Assembly (NCBI RefSeq): GCF_001274785.1
Contig: NZ_LHPI01000011.1
Span: 20,705 to 84,704 of the forward strand
Source of the DNA: Vibrio hepatarius
Lineage (GTDB): Bacteria > Pseudomonadota > Gammaproteobacteria > Enterobacterales > Vibrionaceae
Reading direction: 5' to 3'
DNA: 64,000 nt
Below, in pieces: positions 10,226-21,150 of the stretch. Below the pieces are notes generated by a model. That model saw only the letters and a program-made list of their open reading frames with translations, was not told where the DNA came from and did no database searches. How positions within the stretch are numbered: position 1 is the first letter of the stretch; every line of letters begins with the position of its first letter. The position numbers and the translations under genes were made by a program.

Positions 10226-11194
10226 TTATTGCTGGTTCTCTTTTTCCGTAAAGATGCCGGCAAACAGTGCGGTGCTTAGGTAACGCTCGCCTGAACTTGG
10301 CAGTACTGTGACGATAGTTTTTCCTTCAAATTCAGGTAGTTCCGCTAGGCGGTTCGCTGCAACAACTGCTGCTCCAGAAGAGATACCGGCAAGGATACCT
10401 TCCTCTTCCATCAGGCGACGAGCCATTTCAATCGCTTCTTCAGAAGTGACTGTCTCAACGCGGTCAAGAAGCTCTAAATCTAGGTTGCCAGGGATAAAAC
10501 CTGCGCCGATACCTTGAATTTTGTGTGGTGCTGGTTGAATTTCTTCACCTGCTAGCGCTTGAGTGATTACTGGTGATTCTGCTGGCTCAACAGCGACAGA
10601 GATAATGTTCTTGCCTTTTTCACCCTTGATGAAGCGGCTAGTACCTGTGATTGTACCACCTGTACCTACGCCAGCGACGAACACATCAACTTCGCCGTCA
10701 GTTGCTTCCCAGATTTCTGGACCAGTGGTCTTTTCGTGGATTTCTGGGTTTGCTGGGTTGTTGAATTGCTGAAGAAGTAGGTACTTGTCAGGGTTGCTAG
10801 CAACGATTTCTTCTGCTTTAGCAATTGCACCTTTCATACCTTTAGCGGCTTCAGTTAGTTCTAGGTTCGCACCAAGCGCTTTAAGTAGCTTGCGACGCTC
10901 AAGGCTCATTGATTCAGGCATAGTCAGAGTCAGCTTGTAACCACGAGCAGCAGCTACGAATGCGAGTGCAATACCAGTGTTACCACTTGTTGGCTCGACT
11001 AGCTCAACACCTGGTTTTAGCTGACCTTGCTTCTCCGCTTCCCAGATCATGTTTGCACCGATACGGCACTTAACGCTGAAGCTTGGGTTACGTGCTTCGA
11101 TTTTTGCTAGCACTTTACCTTTACTTACTTTGTTTAGGCGAACTAGGGGAGTGTTACCAATGGTCAGTGAATTGTCTTCGTAGATTTTGCTCAT
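10226..11194 (-). CDS. cysK: Cysteine synthase A (O-acetylserine sulfhydrylase)
   Basis: PLP enzyme making L-cysteine from O-acetylserine and sulfide. The chosen start [13 protein letters not shown] has the ribosome-binding site AAGGAT seven nt upstream and gives 322 residues, the normal CysK length; an upstream start at 11218 adds eight residues without support. K42 in [10 protein letters not shown] is the PLP lysine, [10 protein letters not shown] is the substrate-binding loop, and GTGGTITG is the phosphate-binding loop. cysZ lies upstream on the same strand, so sulfate uptake and cysteine synthesis genes sit together. Confidence 0.97.
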   Translation of the reverse strand: MSKIYEDNSLTIGNTPLVRLNKVSKGKVLAKIEARNPSFSVKCRIGANMIWEAEKQGQLKPGVELVEPTSGNTGIALAFVAAARGYKLTLTMPESMSLERRKLLKALGANLELTEAAKGMKGAIAKAEEIVASNPDKYLLLQQFNNPANPEIHEKTTGPEIWEATDGEVDVFVAGVGTGGTITGTSRFIKGEKGKNIISVAVEPAESPVITQALAGEEIQPAPHKIQGIGAGFIPGNLDLELLDRVETVTSEEAIEMARRLMEEEGILAGISSGAAVVAANRLAELPEFEGKTIVTVLPSSGERYLSTALFAGIFTEKENQQ

Positions 11195-11358
11195 GGCGTG
11201 ATCCTTCATCTCATTCATTCACTTCGAGAGCATAGTGCGCTCAAAGTTATTACTGTTCAGTTTATATTTGACTGTGTAGAGAGTAGGACAGCTGAAAAAA
11301 CTAGAAAAGGATTAAAAAGTTATATGATATGAAAGAGCTATGAAGAATATAAATAGAG

Positions 11359-11384
11359 AGGGGTAAGTCACATCGCTTACCCCT
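11359..11384 (-). terminator. Probable terminator after cysZ
   Basis: AGGGGTAAG / CTTACCCCT is a perfect 9-bp stem with an 8-nt loop, 23 nt past the cysZ stop. The following minus-strand sequence is T-rich (CTCTATTT) but has no strict T-run, so it may be a weak terminator or an attenuator before cysK. Confidence 0.55.
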
Positions 11385-11406
11385 GATTTCAATGCAGGTG
11401 TTGGGT

Positions 11407-12144
11407 CTATTTCTTAAACTCGTGTACCCACATGGCCGTCGCGCCGCATACTGCAACAGGCATAACAATAAGGTTAAGTACCGGAATAGTGGTAAAAAAC
11501 GCGACCAGCGAGCCAAAGCCATACGCTTTGCCCTGTTTTTGTTTCAAATTGTAACGCATGTCATTGAAGTGGATTTTGTGGTTATCGAACGGATAATCAC
11601 AATATTGGATAGCCAGCATCCAAGCGGTGAAGATAAACCACAATACAGGGCCGACTGTTTGTCCAAGTCCCGGGATCAGTAACAACAGAAAAAGACCAAT
11701 CGCTTTTGGTAACAAGTACACCAGTTTACGCCATTCGCGGGCAAGAACGCGTGGAACATCTTTGACCACAGCCAGCATGCCATCTTCATTGACCTTCTGA
11801 TTGGTTAAGTGCTCTTCCACTTTTTCAGCGAGTAGCCCATTGAAAGGTGCGGCAATGAAGTTTGCCAGTGTGCTGAAAAAGTAGGAGAAAGTTGCCAAGA
11901 TAGTGAGTACCAATAGCGGCCATAAGATATAACTTAGCCAAGATAAGAATTCTGGTAACTGTCCCATCAATTGCCCAATCCAAGTATCTAGATGGGAAAA
12001 AAGATAAAACAGCGCCCCACCGACTAAAATCACGTTAGTAAGTAGAGGAAGAAGAACGAAGCGACGAATCCCTGGTGTCAGTGCCAGTTCTAGACCGTAA
12101 GCAAAATAACCGAAACCCGAGCGTTGACGTGTTGATACATGCAT
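11407..12144 (-). CDS. cysZ: Sulfate transporter CysZ
   Basis: Inner-membrane protein for sulfate uptake feeding cysteine synthesis. The 245-residue sequence has the expected pairs of long hydrophobic segments (about residues 25-55, 65-95, 140-170 and 205-235) and the family-like N-terminus SGFGYFAYGLELALTPGIRR. It is adjacent to cysK as in E. coli and divergent from zipA. No CysB site could be identified with confidence in the 209-nt gap to zipA. Confidence 0.93.
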   Translation of the reverse strand: MHVSTRQRSGFGYFAYGLELALTPGIRRFVLLPLLTNVILVGGALFYLFSHLDTWIGQLMGQLPEFLSWLSYILWPLLVLTILATFSYFFSTLANFIAAPFNGLLAEKVEEHLTNQKVNEDGMLAVVKDVPRVLAREWRKLVYLLPKAIGLFLLLLIPGLGQTVGPVLWFIFTAWMLAIQYCDYPFDNHKIHFNDMRYNLKQKQGKAYGFGSLVAFFTTIPVLNLIVMPVAVCGATAMWVHEFKK

Positions 12145-12353
12145 ATTTTTAAGTCATCTAGTGGTTTAAAAACGAACTCCCACTATCTTAACAAGAAAAA
12201 AGCGTGTTCAAAATCACAACATTATAGGAACTTCTAACATTAAGTTGTTCTAAAACAGGGTGGAGTTTTGGTAGAGTTACTGATAGTTAGGTTTAACCAG
12301 ATTCGATGCATACGTAACGTTCGTATGATTTATTGAGTAATTGAGAGTAAAAA

Positions 12354-13241
12354 ATGCAGGAACTGCGATTCGTACTCATAATTGTCGGAGCCTTAGCGAT
12401 CGCCGCTTTGTTGTTCCACGGTTTATGGACAAGCAAAAAAGAAGGCGCGGCTAAGTTTGGTAACAAACCGCTTCGAAAATTAGATGTCGATAATGAAGAC
12501 GAGTCAGAGTCGGTGGCAGAACGTTCATTTGCGCCGGATGACGACTTTGAAATTATTCGTAAAGAACGCAAAGAGCCGGACTTTGTTACTGAAACCGTAA
12601 CGGCAGACCCGTTGATTGACGGTTACTCAGAGCCAGAACCAGAACAAACGGTTGAACCTGAAGAAAAAATTGTTGAAGAGGTCGAGTTAGACGTGCCTTC
12701 TATTTCAACTAAGTCATTTGATGAAGTTGAAGAGGAGCGACTTGAGCCTGTTGTTGAAGAACCATTGGTAGAAGAAGACGAAGTGGTCACGGCGGCGAAA
12801 AGCGAACCTAAGTCAGAGCCTGAGATGCAGGTTATTGTCTTAAACGTACATTGTGCAGGGGAAGAACCATTTGTCGGCACTAAGTTGTTCGACAGCATGC
12901 AACAGAATGGCTTGCTCTACGGAGACATGGACATCTTCCATCGTCACGCCGATCTCTCAGGCACCGGTAAAGTGTTATTCAGTGTGGCGAATATGATGCA
13001 GCCGGGGACATTAAAACATGATGATCCTGCCGAATTTACCACCAAAGGCATTTCATTCTTTATGACATTGCCGTGTTTTGGCGACCCTGAGCATAACTTC
13101 AAGCTGATGCTTAAGACCGCACAACTGATTGCGGATGATATGGGGGCTAATGTGTTAGATGATGCTCGCAATCTGATGACACCAAACCGCATCGATGGCT
13201 ACAAAGCGCAAATTCAGGCATTTAAAGCGGCTAGCGCTTAA
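12354..13241 (+). CDS. zipA: Cell division protein ZipA
   Basis: Division protein that tethers FtsZ to the inner membrane. The 295 residues show the classic layout: an N-terminal membrane anchor (about residues 5-24), a basic patch (SKKEGAAK), a long Glu/Pro/Val-rich disordered linker (about 40-155), and the C-terminal FtsZ-binding domain (about 158-293; starts [10 protein letters not shown], contains [13 protein letters not shown]). It is followed by ligA, the same pair as in enterobacteria. The low-complexity linker is acidic, as usual for the family. Confidence 0.95.
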   Translation: MQELRFVLIIVGALAIAALLFHGLWTSKKEGAAKFGNKPLRKLDVDNEDESESVAERSFAPDDDFEIIRKERKEPDFVTETVTADPLIDGYSEPEPEQTVEPEEKIVEEVELDVPSISTKSFDEVEEERLEPVVEEPLVEEDEVVTAAKSEPKSEPEMQVIVLNVHCAGEEPFVGTKLFDSMQQNGLLYGDMDIFHRHADLSGTGKVLFSVANMMQPGTLKHDDPAEFTTKGISFFMTLPCFGDPEHNFKLMLKTAQLIADDMGANVLDDARNLMTPNRIDGYKAQIQAFKAASA

Positions 13242-13260
13242 ATAATCTGAACATTTTTCT

Positions 13261-13290
13261 AAGGGCTCCCAAGTGGAGCCTTTTCTTTTT
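13261..13290 (+). terminator. Terminator after zipA
   Basis: GGCTCC / GGAGCC stem with flanking A and T runs (CTTTTCTTTTT), 20 nt after the zipA stop. It may be only partial, because ligA follows 177 nt further on in the same direction. Confidence 0.7.
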
Positions 13291-13394
13291 ACGAACACTC
13301 GTTTTCAATCGCTTCTCTATTGCCAAGCGAGAAAGGCGTGTTCATACTCCTTTGCAAGTCTTGCTCAGTCACTGTCTATAGCGGCTGGGTTTAA

Positions 13395-15428
<2,034 letters not shown>

Positions 15429-15444
15429 ATCAACTAAAATGCTT

Positions 15445-15473
15445 AAAAAGTCACCGTTTGGTGGCTTTTTTTT
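15445..15473 (+). terminator. Terminator after ligA
   Basis: AAAAAGTCACC / GGTGGCTTTTT (one G-T wobble) with a short loop and T8, 17 nt after the ligA stop. Confidence 0.85.
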
Positions 15474-15925
15474 GTCCCGAAATAACATCTTGATAATGGA
15501 GTTGTAGCGCAGAAAAATACGTCAGTGATCGTGTTCAAATTCCCATTAATCAACACTTAATCTTATAAACGATGCGACGCACTTCAAGTTGATTTTATGA
15601 TTTTATATTTTTAAGTGTTTGAATTGTATTTGTTTTTATTAATTTTGTCGTACCTCATTCTGTTTGTTGTCGATCATGATCACTATGCAACAAAAACTTT
15701 GTAGCGGCTCATATTTTTTTAGATAAAAACTAAGATCTGATTGATGTTTTTCTCCGCAAAGTTAGTCTGGAAACTATGGATACACAACGTGTATGCAGGA
15801 ATAGAAAATCAACAATTAATGATTAATTAGAGATTTTCAAATATAGGAAATGCTTTCTCCCTTCGGCGGCCAACTTAAGGCGAGAAAAAGAAAATACAGC
15901 TATATCCATTTTTAGGAGTTTTTCC
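15474..15925 (+). promoter_or_regulatory. Long AT-rich leader/promoter region of the first porin
   Basis: About 450 nt without a gene, very AT-rich in the middle (15590-15760), as is usual upstream of ToxR- and H-NS-controlled Vibrio porin genes. Near the end, TTTCTC-CCTT (15854-15863) can pair with AAGG-C-GAGAAA (15877-15887), forming a stem-loop 38 nt before the porin ATG. The ribosome-binding site AGGAG lies about 8 nt before that ATG. I could not assign a specific ToxR, OmpR or CRP site. Confidence 0.5.
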
Positions 15926-16993
15926 ATGGACAAAATGTTTAAACGTACGCTTTTAGGAGCTGCAGTAGCATTAGCATCAACAGGTGTAATGGCTAAGCAG
16001 GTAGGTGTTAACTCTGACTTTACTGTTGAAGTTTACGGTGTAGCGGCTATCTCGCTAGTAAACTACAACACTACCAGCAATGACGTTGCTGATAGCTCTA
16101 CAGGACAAGATCAAGGTTATGTAGTTGAGAACGAGTCACGTATCGGTTTCCGTGCTCACAAAGATATGTTTGAGAACTTTAAGATTACGATGCAAATCGA
16201 GTCTGGCTATGTAGACAGCACTGACTGGGGACATGGTGGTGTTTCTGGTGGTGTTCTAGGTTTCCGCGATACTTTCCTAGGTGCTTCAGGTGATTGGGGT
16301 AACGTTCGCGTTGGTCGAGTTCTGACTCCACTATACGAAATTGTTGACTGGCCATTTTCTAACCCTGGTCTAGGTTCTGTATTCGACTGGGGTGGCATTG
16401 GTGCACACTACGATCGCCAATCAAACCAAGTTCGTTACGATTCGCCTAAGCTTGGTGGTTTCTCTTTCGCTACATCTATCGGTCGCGATGACAACGACAA
16501 TGGCGGTGGTCTAGCAACGGCTGATGACTCTTACTTTGTAAGTGCGAACGCTAAATACAGCTTTGAGAAAGTAACTCTAATGGGTGCTATTGAAACAGGT
16601 AATGATTTCCGTAAAGTCGAAAACCAAGACAACACGACTTACCTAGTAGGTGCTGAAGTTAGCCTTCCAGCAGGCTTTGGCCTTGCAGCAGCGTATAAAA
16701 TGGAAGAGTTGGATAACGCTGCTGGTGTAAACGGAGCTGATGTTGAACAAGCGTCATACTCTATCATTGGTCAATACTGGAACGGCCCACTAGGTATCAA
16801 ACTAGGTTATGCAGCTAATGAAGATGCAGAATTAAATGGTGATAAGATAAATAACAGTGACAGCAATACTGTTTCTCTACAGGTTATGGGTGTAATCGAC
16901 GGCTTTGTACCATACGTACGTGTAGCTGGTCGCACCGTTGGTGACCTAGACACAGATATTGTAACTCGTTTTGGTCTAGAATACGGTTTCTAA
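15926..16993 (+). CDS. OmpU-like general porin
   Basis: Outer-membrane trimeric porin of the Gram-negative porin family. A signal peptide (MDKMFKRTLLGAAVALASTG, cleaved after VMA at about residue 23) is followed by a beta-barrel rich in alternating aromatic strands, ending EYGF with the C-terminal Phe needed for Bam recognition. The loop 3 region RVLTPLYEIVDWPFSNPG and the FDWGG motif are shared almost exactly with the porin at 37769, so the two are paralogues. The 355-residue length is normal. Adjacent to ligA in Vibrio. OmpU identity is not certain because vibrios carry several such porins. Confidence 0.9.
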   Translation: MDKMFKRTLLGAAVALASTGVMAKQVGVNSDFTVEVYGVAAISLVNYNTTSNDVADSSTGQDQGYVVENESRIGFRAHKDMFENFKITMQIESGYVDSTDWGHGGVSGGVLGFRDTFLGASGDWGNVRVGRVLTPLYEIVDWPFSNPGLGSVFDWGGIGAHYDRQSNQVRYDSPKLGGFSFATSIGRDDNDNGGGLATADDSYFVSANAKYSFEKVTLMGAIETGNDFRKVENQDNTTYLVGAEVSLPAGFGLAAAYKMEELDNAAGVNGADVEQASYSIIGQYWNGPLGIKLGYAANEDAELNGDKINNSDSNTVSLQVMGVIDGFVPYVRVAGRTVGDLDTDIVTRFGLEYGF

Positions 16994-17023
16994 CTACATG
17001 TTCTAATTGCCTTTCTTTATAAT

Positions 17024-17056
17024 ATACGCCAGCATGTATGCTGGCGTATTTTTTCT
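17024..17056 (+). terminator. Terminator after the first porin
   Basis: ATACGCCAGCA / TGCTGGCGTAT is a perfect 11-bp stem with a 4-nt loop followed by T6, 31 nt after the porin stop codon. Confidence 0.9.
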
Positions 17057-17070
17057 AAAGGATCAAAAAT

Positions 17071-17892
17071 ATGAAAATATTAAGATGTTTGTTCCTATTA
17101 TCAGCAGTATCTATCACTGCTGGTTGTAGTACCCTCAATAGCTCAAGTGACTTTTCTGATGCTGTTCAGAGTATTAAAGAAAGGAGTAATTATGTTGAAG
17201 TTGCTGCTAAAACTATAATACCCGACACGCAAGCGTTAGTCGGAGCTAATCTAGTGAGATCAGAACTAACATATACATCTGTGCAACCTATAGGCGAAAG
17301 TAACTTAACCAAAAAGTCTACCATTGATATGACGGTTACATTCTTTAAAAGCTATGATGTTTTTCATAGTGCTAGCGTCTTAGGTCAAACTGTGGCACTC
17401 GATAATTCAAAACCAATGGCTGAAACGTGCAGTGAACATTGCACAGTCACTCAATGGGTTAGTTTTCCTTTTAGCGAACGTGAGTTAGCAGAATTCAGCG
17501 GCGAGAATGTTAATTTTACGATTACGTCAGGCAACAATAATATCGTTGAAGTAAGTGTGCCCAAGGCATATTTCGAAGCTATTGAGCAAGAAGCTGACAC
17601 ACTAATAGCGAGAAATCAATCAACTCAACCGTATGTCAATCAAACGCCTGAGGTTACAAAAGTAAATGACTCAGCTCCTGCGAGTAAAGCTCTAGAAATG
17701 ACGCAGTATTGGTATGCTAAAGCTTCTGCTCAAGATATCGATAAGTTTTCACAGTTCGCCATCTCAAACCGTAAAGGTGTTGTACAGAAATTAGAGAGCA
17801 CTTCTCAAGAGCTTAATATGATGCAATATTGGTATTCAGAAGCGAGTGAAATCGAGCGTTCTCAAATATTACAGTGGCTAATCAGCCAATAG
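17071..17892 (+). CDS. Unrecognised lipoprotein with duplicated C-terminal QYWY motif
   Basis: I do not recognise this 273-residue protein as a named family. The N-terminus is a lipoprotein signal (MKILRCLFLLSAVSITAGC) with the acceptor cysteine at C19 and Ser at +2, predicting the outer membrane. The middle (about 40-190) is probably beta-rich. The C-terminus holds two copies of one motif: residues 207-233 (ALEMTQYWYAKAS ... ISN) and 247-273 (ELNMMQYWYSEAS ... ISQ). The second copy resembles the C-terminal helix of DUF2057 proteins such as the one at 39014. RBS AAAGGA. It starts 15 nt after the porin terminator and has its own terminator, so it is probably monocistronic. Confidence 0.8.
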   Translation: MKILRCLFLLSAVSITAGCSTLNSSSDFSDAVQSIKERSNYVEVAAKTIIPDTQALVGANLVRSELTYTSVQPIGESNLTKKSTIDMTVTFFKSYDVFHSASVLGQTVALDNSKPMAETCSEHCTVTQWVSFPFSERELAEFSGENVNFTITSGNNNIVEVSVPKAYFEAIEQEADTLIARNQSTQPYVNQTPEVTKVNDSAPASKALEMTQYWYAKASAQDIDKFSQFAISNRKGVVQKLESTSQELNMMQYWYSEASEIERSQILQWLISQ

Positions 17893-17907
17893 ATTTGTTA
17901 TTTTGAT

Positions 17908-17938
17908 TAAAGCCCCATGACGAGTGCATGGGGCTTTA
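17908..17938. terminator. Bidirectional terminator between the lipoprotein and a small secreted protein
   Basis: TAAAGCCCCATG / CATGGGGCTTTA is a perfect 12-bp stem with a 7-nt loop in the gap between two convergent genes. The T content after the stem is modest (AATTAATA). Confidence 0.7.
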
Positions 17939-17939
17939 A

Positions 17940-18125
17940 TTAATATTTGATGGTGCCATTACTATGCTTGCAGATGAGTATAGGAATATACTTCATTGTC
18001 CCATCTGGCATAGTACACTCCACATTGGGACCGGTTGTAGAATTCCCCGCACTGTTGTTCATTACTGCAACAGCATTACTACTAAAGAACACTATACTGC
18101 ACGCAAGTAATATTATGCTTTTCAT
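17940..18125 (-). CDS. Small predicted secreted protein (61 aa)
   Basis: Not recognised as a known family. The start at 18125 has a good ribosome-binding site (GAGGTGAG) and encodes a clear signal peptide (MKSIILLACSIVFFSSNAVA). About 41 mature residues follow, with two cysteines (VECTMPDG and LICKHSNG) that could form a disulfide in the periplasm, and an Asn/Gly/Thr-rich start. The open frame runs further upstream to 18209, but that extension lacks a ribosome-binding site and would bury the signal peptide. It sits convergent to the lipoprotein gene, sharing a terminator. Confidence 0.6.
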   Translation of the reverse strand: MKSIILLACSIVFFSSNAVAVMNNSAGNSTTGPNVECTMPDGTMKYIPILICKHSNGTIKY

Positions 18126-18422
18126 AAGCTCACCTCTCATGAGTTTAAATGTTAGACATATCGATAACTGCATCAACTCTAAGTATGTTTGTAACCAATA
18201 AAAGATCAAAAATAATTTAAACTTTAAAAGTTTTCTTTAATAAATAACTTCAACTTGTTGCGAGACAATAATTAATAATGCTCTGATTACTATTCGTTTT
18301 AATTTTCAGGTGTTGAGCTTTATCGTTATTAGCAGAGTCGAATGTGACGAATTACTACCAAGTTTTTTCGCACTAAAGAATATTTAATGAGCTGATAAAT
18401 AAAGACAAAGTATTCTAGATAC

Positions 18423-18452
18423 AAAAAAGAGGCGAATATATGCCTCTTTTTT
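18423..18452 (-). terminator. Terminator after the qmcA-nfeD operon
   Basis: AAAAAAGAGGC / GCCTCTTTTTT, a perfect 11-bp stem with an 8-nt loop and T6 on the minus strand, 22 nt past the nfeD-like stop. Confidence 0.9.
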
Positions 18453-18474
18453 AGCTTAGATGAGTAAAGTCAGA

Positions 18475-18927
18475 CTAATTTTTTTCTTGGATGGTGAGGA
18501 TAATACCGTTGACTTGAGTGATTTCGACCAATGTTCCTTTAGCGATTGGGGTGTCAGACCTTGCAGTCCAAGTGGTGTCACCCACCTTTAAACGTCCTTT
18601 ACCTGCTGGGAAATCTTCGTCAAGCAACAAGGTCTCACCGATGAGTTGCTTTTCTTTCTGATTCAAGGTTCGGCTGGCATCACTTTGCTGATCGTTACTA
18701 AACTGGCGTCGCCACCATAGCCAGGTTGTCACCAAGCAAAACACACCAAATGATGCCCACTGCAACTGCCAACTCATCGGCACAAGTGCCAGAACGAGGG
18801 CAACGAGTAACGCTGAGATACCCAGCCACAACAGGTAGCCTGCCGCACCGAGCAATTCGCACGCTAACAGTGCTAGGCCAAATGCCAGCCAGTGCCAGTG
18901 GTTAATGGATTCCAAAAATTCTATCAA
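18475..18927 (-). CDS. NfeD-family membrane protein (YbbJ-like)
   Basis: Short NfeD-type protein, 150 residues, that partners SPFH-domain proteins in membrane microdomains. The N-terminal half has three to four hydrophobic segments (about residues 10-70, including ALLACELLGAAGYLLWLGIS). The C-terminal half is a small OB-fold domain (about 90-148; GKGRLKVGDTTWTARS is typical of NfeD). The start codon is TTG, preceded by AGTAGGT, and lies 7 nt after the stop of qmcA, so the two genes are co-translated. E. coli has the same qmcA-ybbJ pair. Confidence 0.9.
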   Translation of the reverse strand: MIEFLESINHWHWLAFGLALLACELLGAAGYLLWLGISALLVALVLALVPMSWQLQWASFGVFCLVTTWLWWRRQFSNDQQSDASRTLNQKEKQLIGETLLLDEDFPAGKGRLKVGDTTWTARSDTPIAKGTLVEITQVNGIILTIQEKN

Positions 18928-18934
18928 AACATAC

Positions 18935-19858
18935 CTACTTGTTTTCTTTCGCTTGATGTTTAAACATTTCTGCTATGCCTGCAACTGACCCCATTAGACC
19001 AGAAGCTTCGAGAGGCAGCATAATGATTTTTCCATTTTCTGCTTGGCCAATGGTTTTCAGTGCGTCGGTATAGCCTTGAGCAATAAAGTAGTTCACCGCT
19101 TGCATGTCACCTTTGGCAATCGCTTCTGATACCATCGTTGTTGCTTTCGCTTCCGCTTCTGCAGCACGTTCACGAGCTTCTGCTTGCAGGATTGCGGCTT
19201 GCTTTTGGCCTTCCGCTTTTAAAATCTCAGATTGCTTTTGACCTTCCGCACGAAGAATCTCCGCTTGACGGATACCTTGTGCCTCAAGGATCTCAGCACG
19301 CTTGTTTCTTTCTGCTTTCATTTGTGCATTCATCGCTGCAGTGAGGTCAGCTGGTGGTTGAACGTCTTTAATCTCGATACGAGTTACTTTTACGCCCCAA
19401 GGGTTGGTTGCGTCATCGACGATCGTAAGTAACTTAGTGTTGATCATATCGCGTTGGCTCAGCATTTCATCGAGTTCCATTGAACCCAAAACGGTACGAA
19501 TATTGGTTAAAGTCAGGTTTCTGATCGCATGTTCTAAGTCGTTAACTTCATAGGCGGCTTTTGCTGCGTCAATGACTTGCACAAAACAAACCGCATCAAT
19601 GGTTACGTTGGCGTTGTCTTTTGAAATCACTTCTTGAGCAGGGATATCAAGAACTCTTTCCATCATATTGACTTTATGACCAATGCTGTCGATGAATGGA
19701 ATAATGATGTTGAGTCCTGGTTTGAGAGAAAGGGTGTATCGACCAAAACGTTCTACCGTCCAGTTATTACCTTGTGGGACGGTTTTTACGCCGGCAAAAA
19801 TAAGCGCAATTACAACAACTAGAAAGCCGCCAATTGCAATCAATGAGTCAACTGCCAT
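18935..19858 (-). CDS. qmcA: SPFH/band-7 protein QmcA (stomatin-like)
   Basis: Membrane-anchored SPFH (stomatin/prohibitin) protein of 307 residues that forms oligomeric rings in the inner membrane; in E. coli it is linked to FtsH. An N-terminal membrane segment (about residues 5-25) precedes the band-7 domain (25-180, with [16 protein letters not shown]). A long Ala/Glu/Gln/Arg-rich coiled coil (about 185-250) contains near-repeats of [20 protein letters not shown]. The ribosome-binding site AAGGAA is good. It heads the qmcA-nfeD operon and lies downstream of cnoX, the E. coli ybbN-qmcA neighbourhood. Confidence 0.94.
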   Translation of the reverse strand: MAVDSLIAIGGFLVVVIALIFAGVKTVPQGNNWTVERFGRYTLSLKPGLNIIIPFIDSIGHKVNMMERVLDIPAQEVISKDNANVTIDAVCFVQVIDAAKAAYEVNDLEHAIRNLTLTNIRTVLGSMELDEMLSQRDMINTKLLTIVDDATNPWGVKVTRIEIKDVQPPADLTAAMNAQMKAERNKRAEILEAQGIRQAEILRAEGQKQSEILKAEGQKQAAILQAEARERAAEAEAKATTMVSEAIAKGDMQAVNYFIAQGYTDALKTIGQAENGKIIMLPLEASGLMGSVAGIAEMFKHQAKENK

Positions 19859-19954
19859 GTTTATTTCCTTGGTTAAAGTGATATGTCGATTGTTTCTTAA
19901 TTAAACCGTTTAAACAAAGAAATAAATGAGAAGTGGGACTAACTTTAGACAAAA

Positions 19955-19979
19955 TTAAAGCCGGTATTACCGGCTTTAA
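19955..19979 (-). terminator. Terminator after cnoX
   Basis: AAAGCCGG / CCGGCTTT with a 5-nt loop, followed on the minus strand by TTAATTTTG, between the cnoX stop and the qmcA promoter region. Confidence 0.75.
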
Positions 19980-19999
19980 CATATTGATTTAATTCTATT

Positions 20000-20854
20000 C
20001 TAATAAAGCAGAGAATAGAGCTGACGGCGATATTTAGCAGAAATCGCGTTGCCTTGTCCAAGGGCGGCCAATATATCCATAAAGTGTTTTTTAAGTTCAC
20101 CGTCTTGCGCATTGAGGTCTTTACGCAAAAAGCTCCACAATAGTTCCAGAGCTTCTTCATCTCGGCTTACCTGGTGATAACTTAATGCAAGCTCTGCTGC
20201 GACTTTACTATCCGTTGGGTTATTTGCTAGCGCAGTTTCGAGCGATTGAATTTCCGGACTGTTCGCAGACTGTTCATGTAATTCCAGTTTCGCAACTAGG
20301 CTCTTGTAGTAGTTATCTTTATATTCCAGAGGAATATCTTCCAACAGAGATTTGGCCTGGGCAAAATCTTGTGTTTCAAGGTAACACTCAACCATTGCCA
20401 ATTTAACGTCGCCTTTTTGCTGCATTTCTACTGGTAGTTGCTGGAGAATCGGTAACGCTTGAGCGAATTGTTGTTGCTGAACGAATTCCAGCGCCTGCTT
20501 CAAACTCATTTCTTCTTGGCTTGGCAGGTGTTTTGTTAACATTGCTTGGATCGCCGCGAGTTCTTGCGGACCGCCGAGTCCATCAACTGGCTGTCCGTTA
20601 ATAAACAGTGCAATTGTCGGCAAGGCCTGAACACCAAATTGAGAAGCAATCAGTTGTTCTTGCTCGCAGTTCAATAGTGCGAGCGTAAATGCTCCGTTGT
20701 ATTGCTGAGCCAGAGTTTGCAGATCAGGAATAATTTGTGCGCTTTCTTGGCTCATTGGAGCCCAGAAGTGAATTAGCACAGGTGTCTGTACTGAGCCTTC
20801 TAATACTTGGCGGAAGTTCTGTTCGTTTAGCTCGACAATAAAAGGTGATTGCAT
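20000..20854 (-). CDS. cnoX: Chaperedoxin CnoX (YbbN), thioredoxin-TPR protein
   Basis: Holdase chaperone that protects substrates under oxidative stress and hands them to GroEL and DnaK. The 284 residues consist of an N-terminal thioredoxin fold (about 1-110) and a C-terminal TPR region (about 120-284), ending [10 protein letters not shown] as in the E. coli protein. The position of the thioredoxin CXXC reads APMSQESAQ: both active-site cysteines are absent, including the one corresponding to E. coli C38. The other conserved cysteine (LLNCEQEQ) is present. It lacks oxidoreductase residues but keeps the rest of the fold. The ribosome-binding site AAGGAA is good. Confidence 0.93.
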   Translation of the reverse strand: MQSPFIVELNEQNFRQVLEGSVQTPVLIHFWAPMSQESAQIIPDLQTLAQQYNGAFTLALLNCEQEQLIASQFGVQALPTIALFINGQPVDGLGGPQELAAIQAMLTKHLPSQEEMSLKQALEFVQQQQFAQALPILQQLPVEMQQKGDVKLAMVECYLETQDFAQAKSLLEDIPLEYKDNYYKSLVAKLELHEQSANSPEIQSLETALANNPTDSKVAAELALSYHQVSRDEEALELLWSFLRKDLNAQDGELKKHFMDILAALGQGNAISAKYRRQLYSLLY

Positions 20855-20931
20855 CTAACGGTTCCTTGCAACGTTTGAGATAGTTCAAACATATGGGCTT
20901 TGGCTAGGGATATCAAGGTGAGCACGAGACA

Positions 20932-20962
20932 AAACACACTGAACAGCGAATGCAGTGTGTTT
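20932..20962 (-). terminator. Terminator after the 21-residue ORF
   Basis: AAACACACTG / CAGTGTGTTT is a perfect 10-bp stem, and on the minus strand the 3' arm runs into TTTTGTCTC. It lies 25 nt after the stop of the small ORF at 20987-21052, with no other gene feeding it from close by. Confidence 0.65.
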
Positions 20963-20986
20963 GTCATGTGAAGAGCGCGGAAGTGT

Positions 20987-21052
20987 TTACAGAACGATAA
21001 ATAAAACGAGCGCAACACCCACACTAAGCCAGTTAATTTGGTTTAATGACAT
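20987..21052 (-). CDS. Possible 21-aa single-span membrane peptide
   Basis: A 21-codon ORF starting with ATG, with GGAAAG 5 nt upstream, encodes a peptide beginning MSLNQINWLSVGV and continuing into a hydrophobic ALVLFIVL stretch. The polar N-terminus and a hydrophobic segment of about 13 residues fit a tiny inner-membrane peptide. A stem-loop with a T-tract follows at once, so the unit has start signal, ORF and terminator of its own, in the 296-nt gap between the ybbO-like gene and cnoX. Homologues could not be checked; it may instead be a short untranslated RNA. Confidence 0.45.
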   Translation of the reverse strand: MSLNQINWLSVGVALVLFIVL

Positions 21053-21150
21053 GTTATCTTTCCGAATGTAACGCTTGAATTGGTCAAGGAGTGTTCGAAT
21101 ATGAAGATAACGTTCGATTGTTACGATTAAATTACATTGCAATACATTAT

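Noticed and set aside
15660..15690. Near-palindromic GATCATGATC sequence considered as a CRP site upstream of the first porin
   Set aside because: Half-site spacing is wrong for TGTGA-N6-TCACA and the match is poor.
20827..21024. 65-codon minus-strand frame overlapping the cnoX start
   Set aside because: It overlaps the terminator and the 21-codon ORF in another frame and runs into cnoX; no start signal was found.
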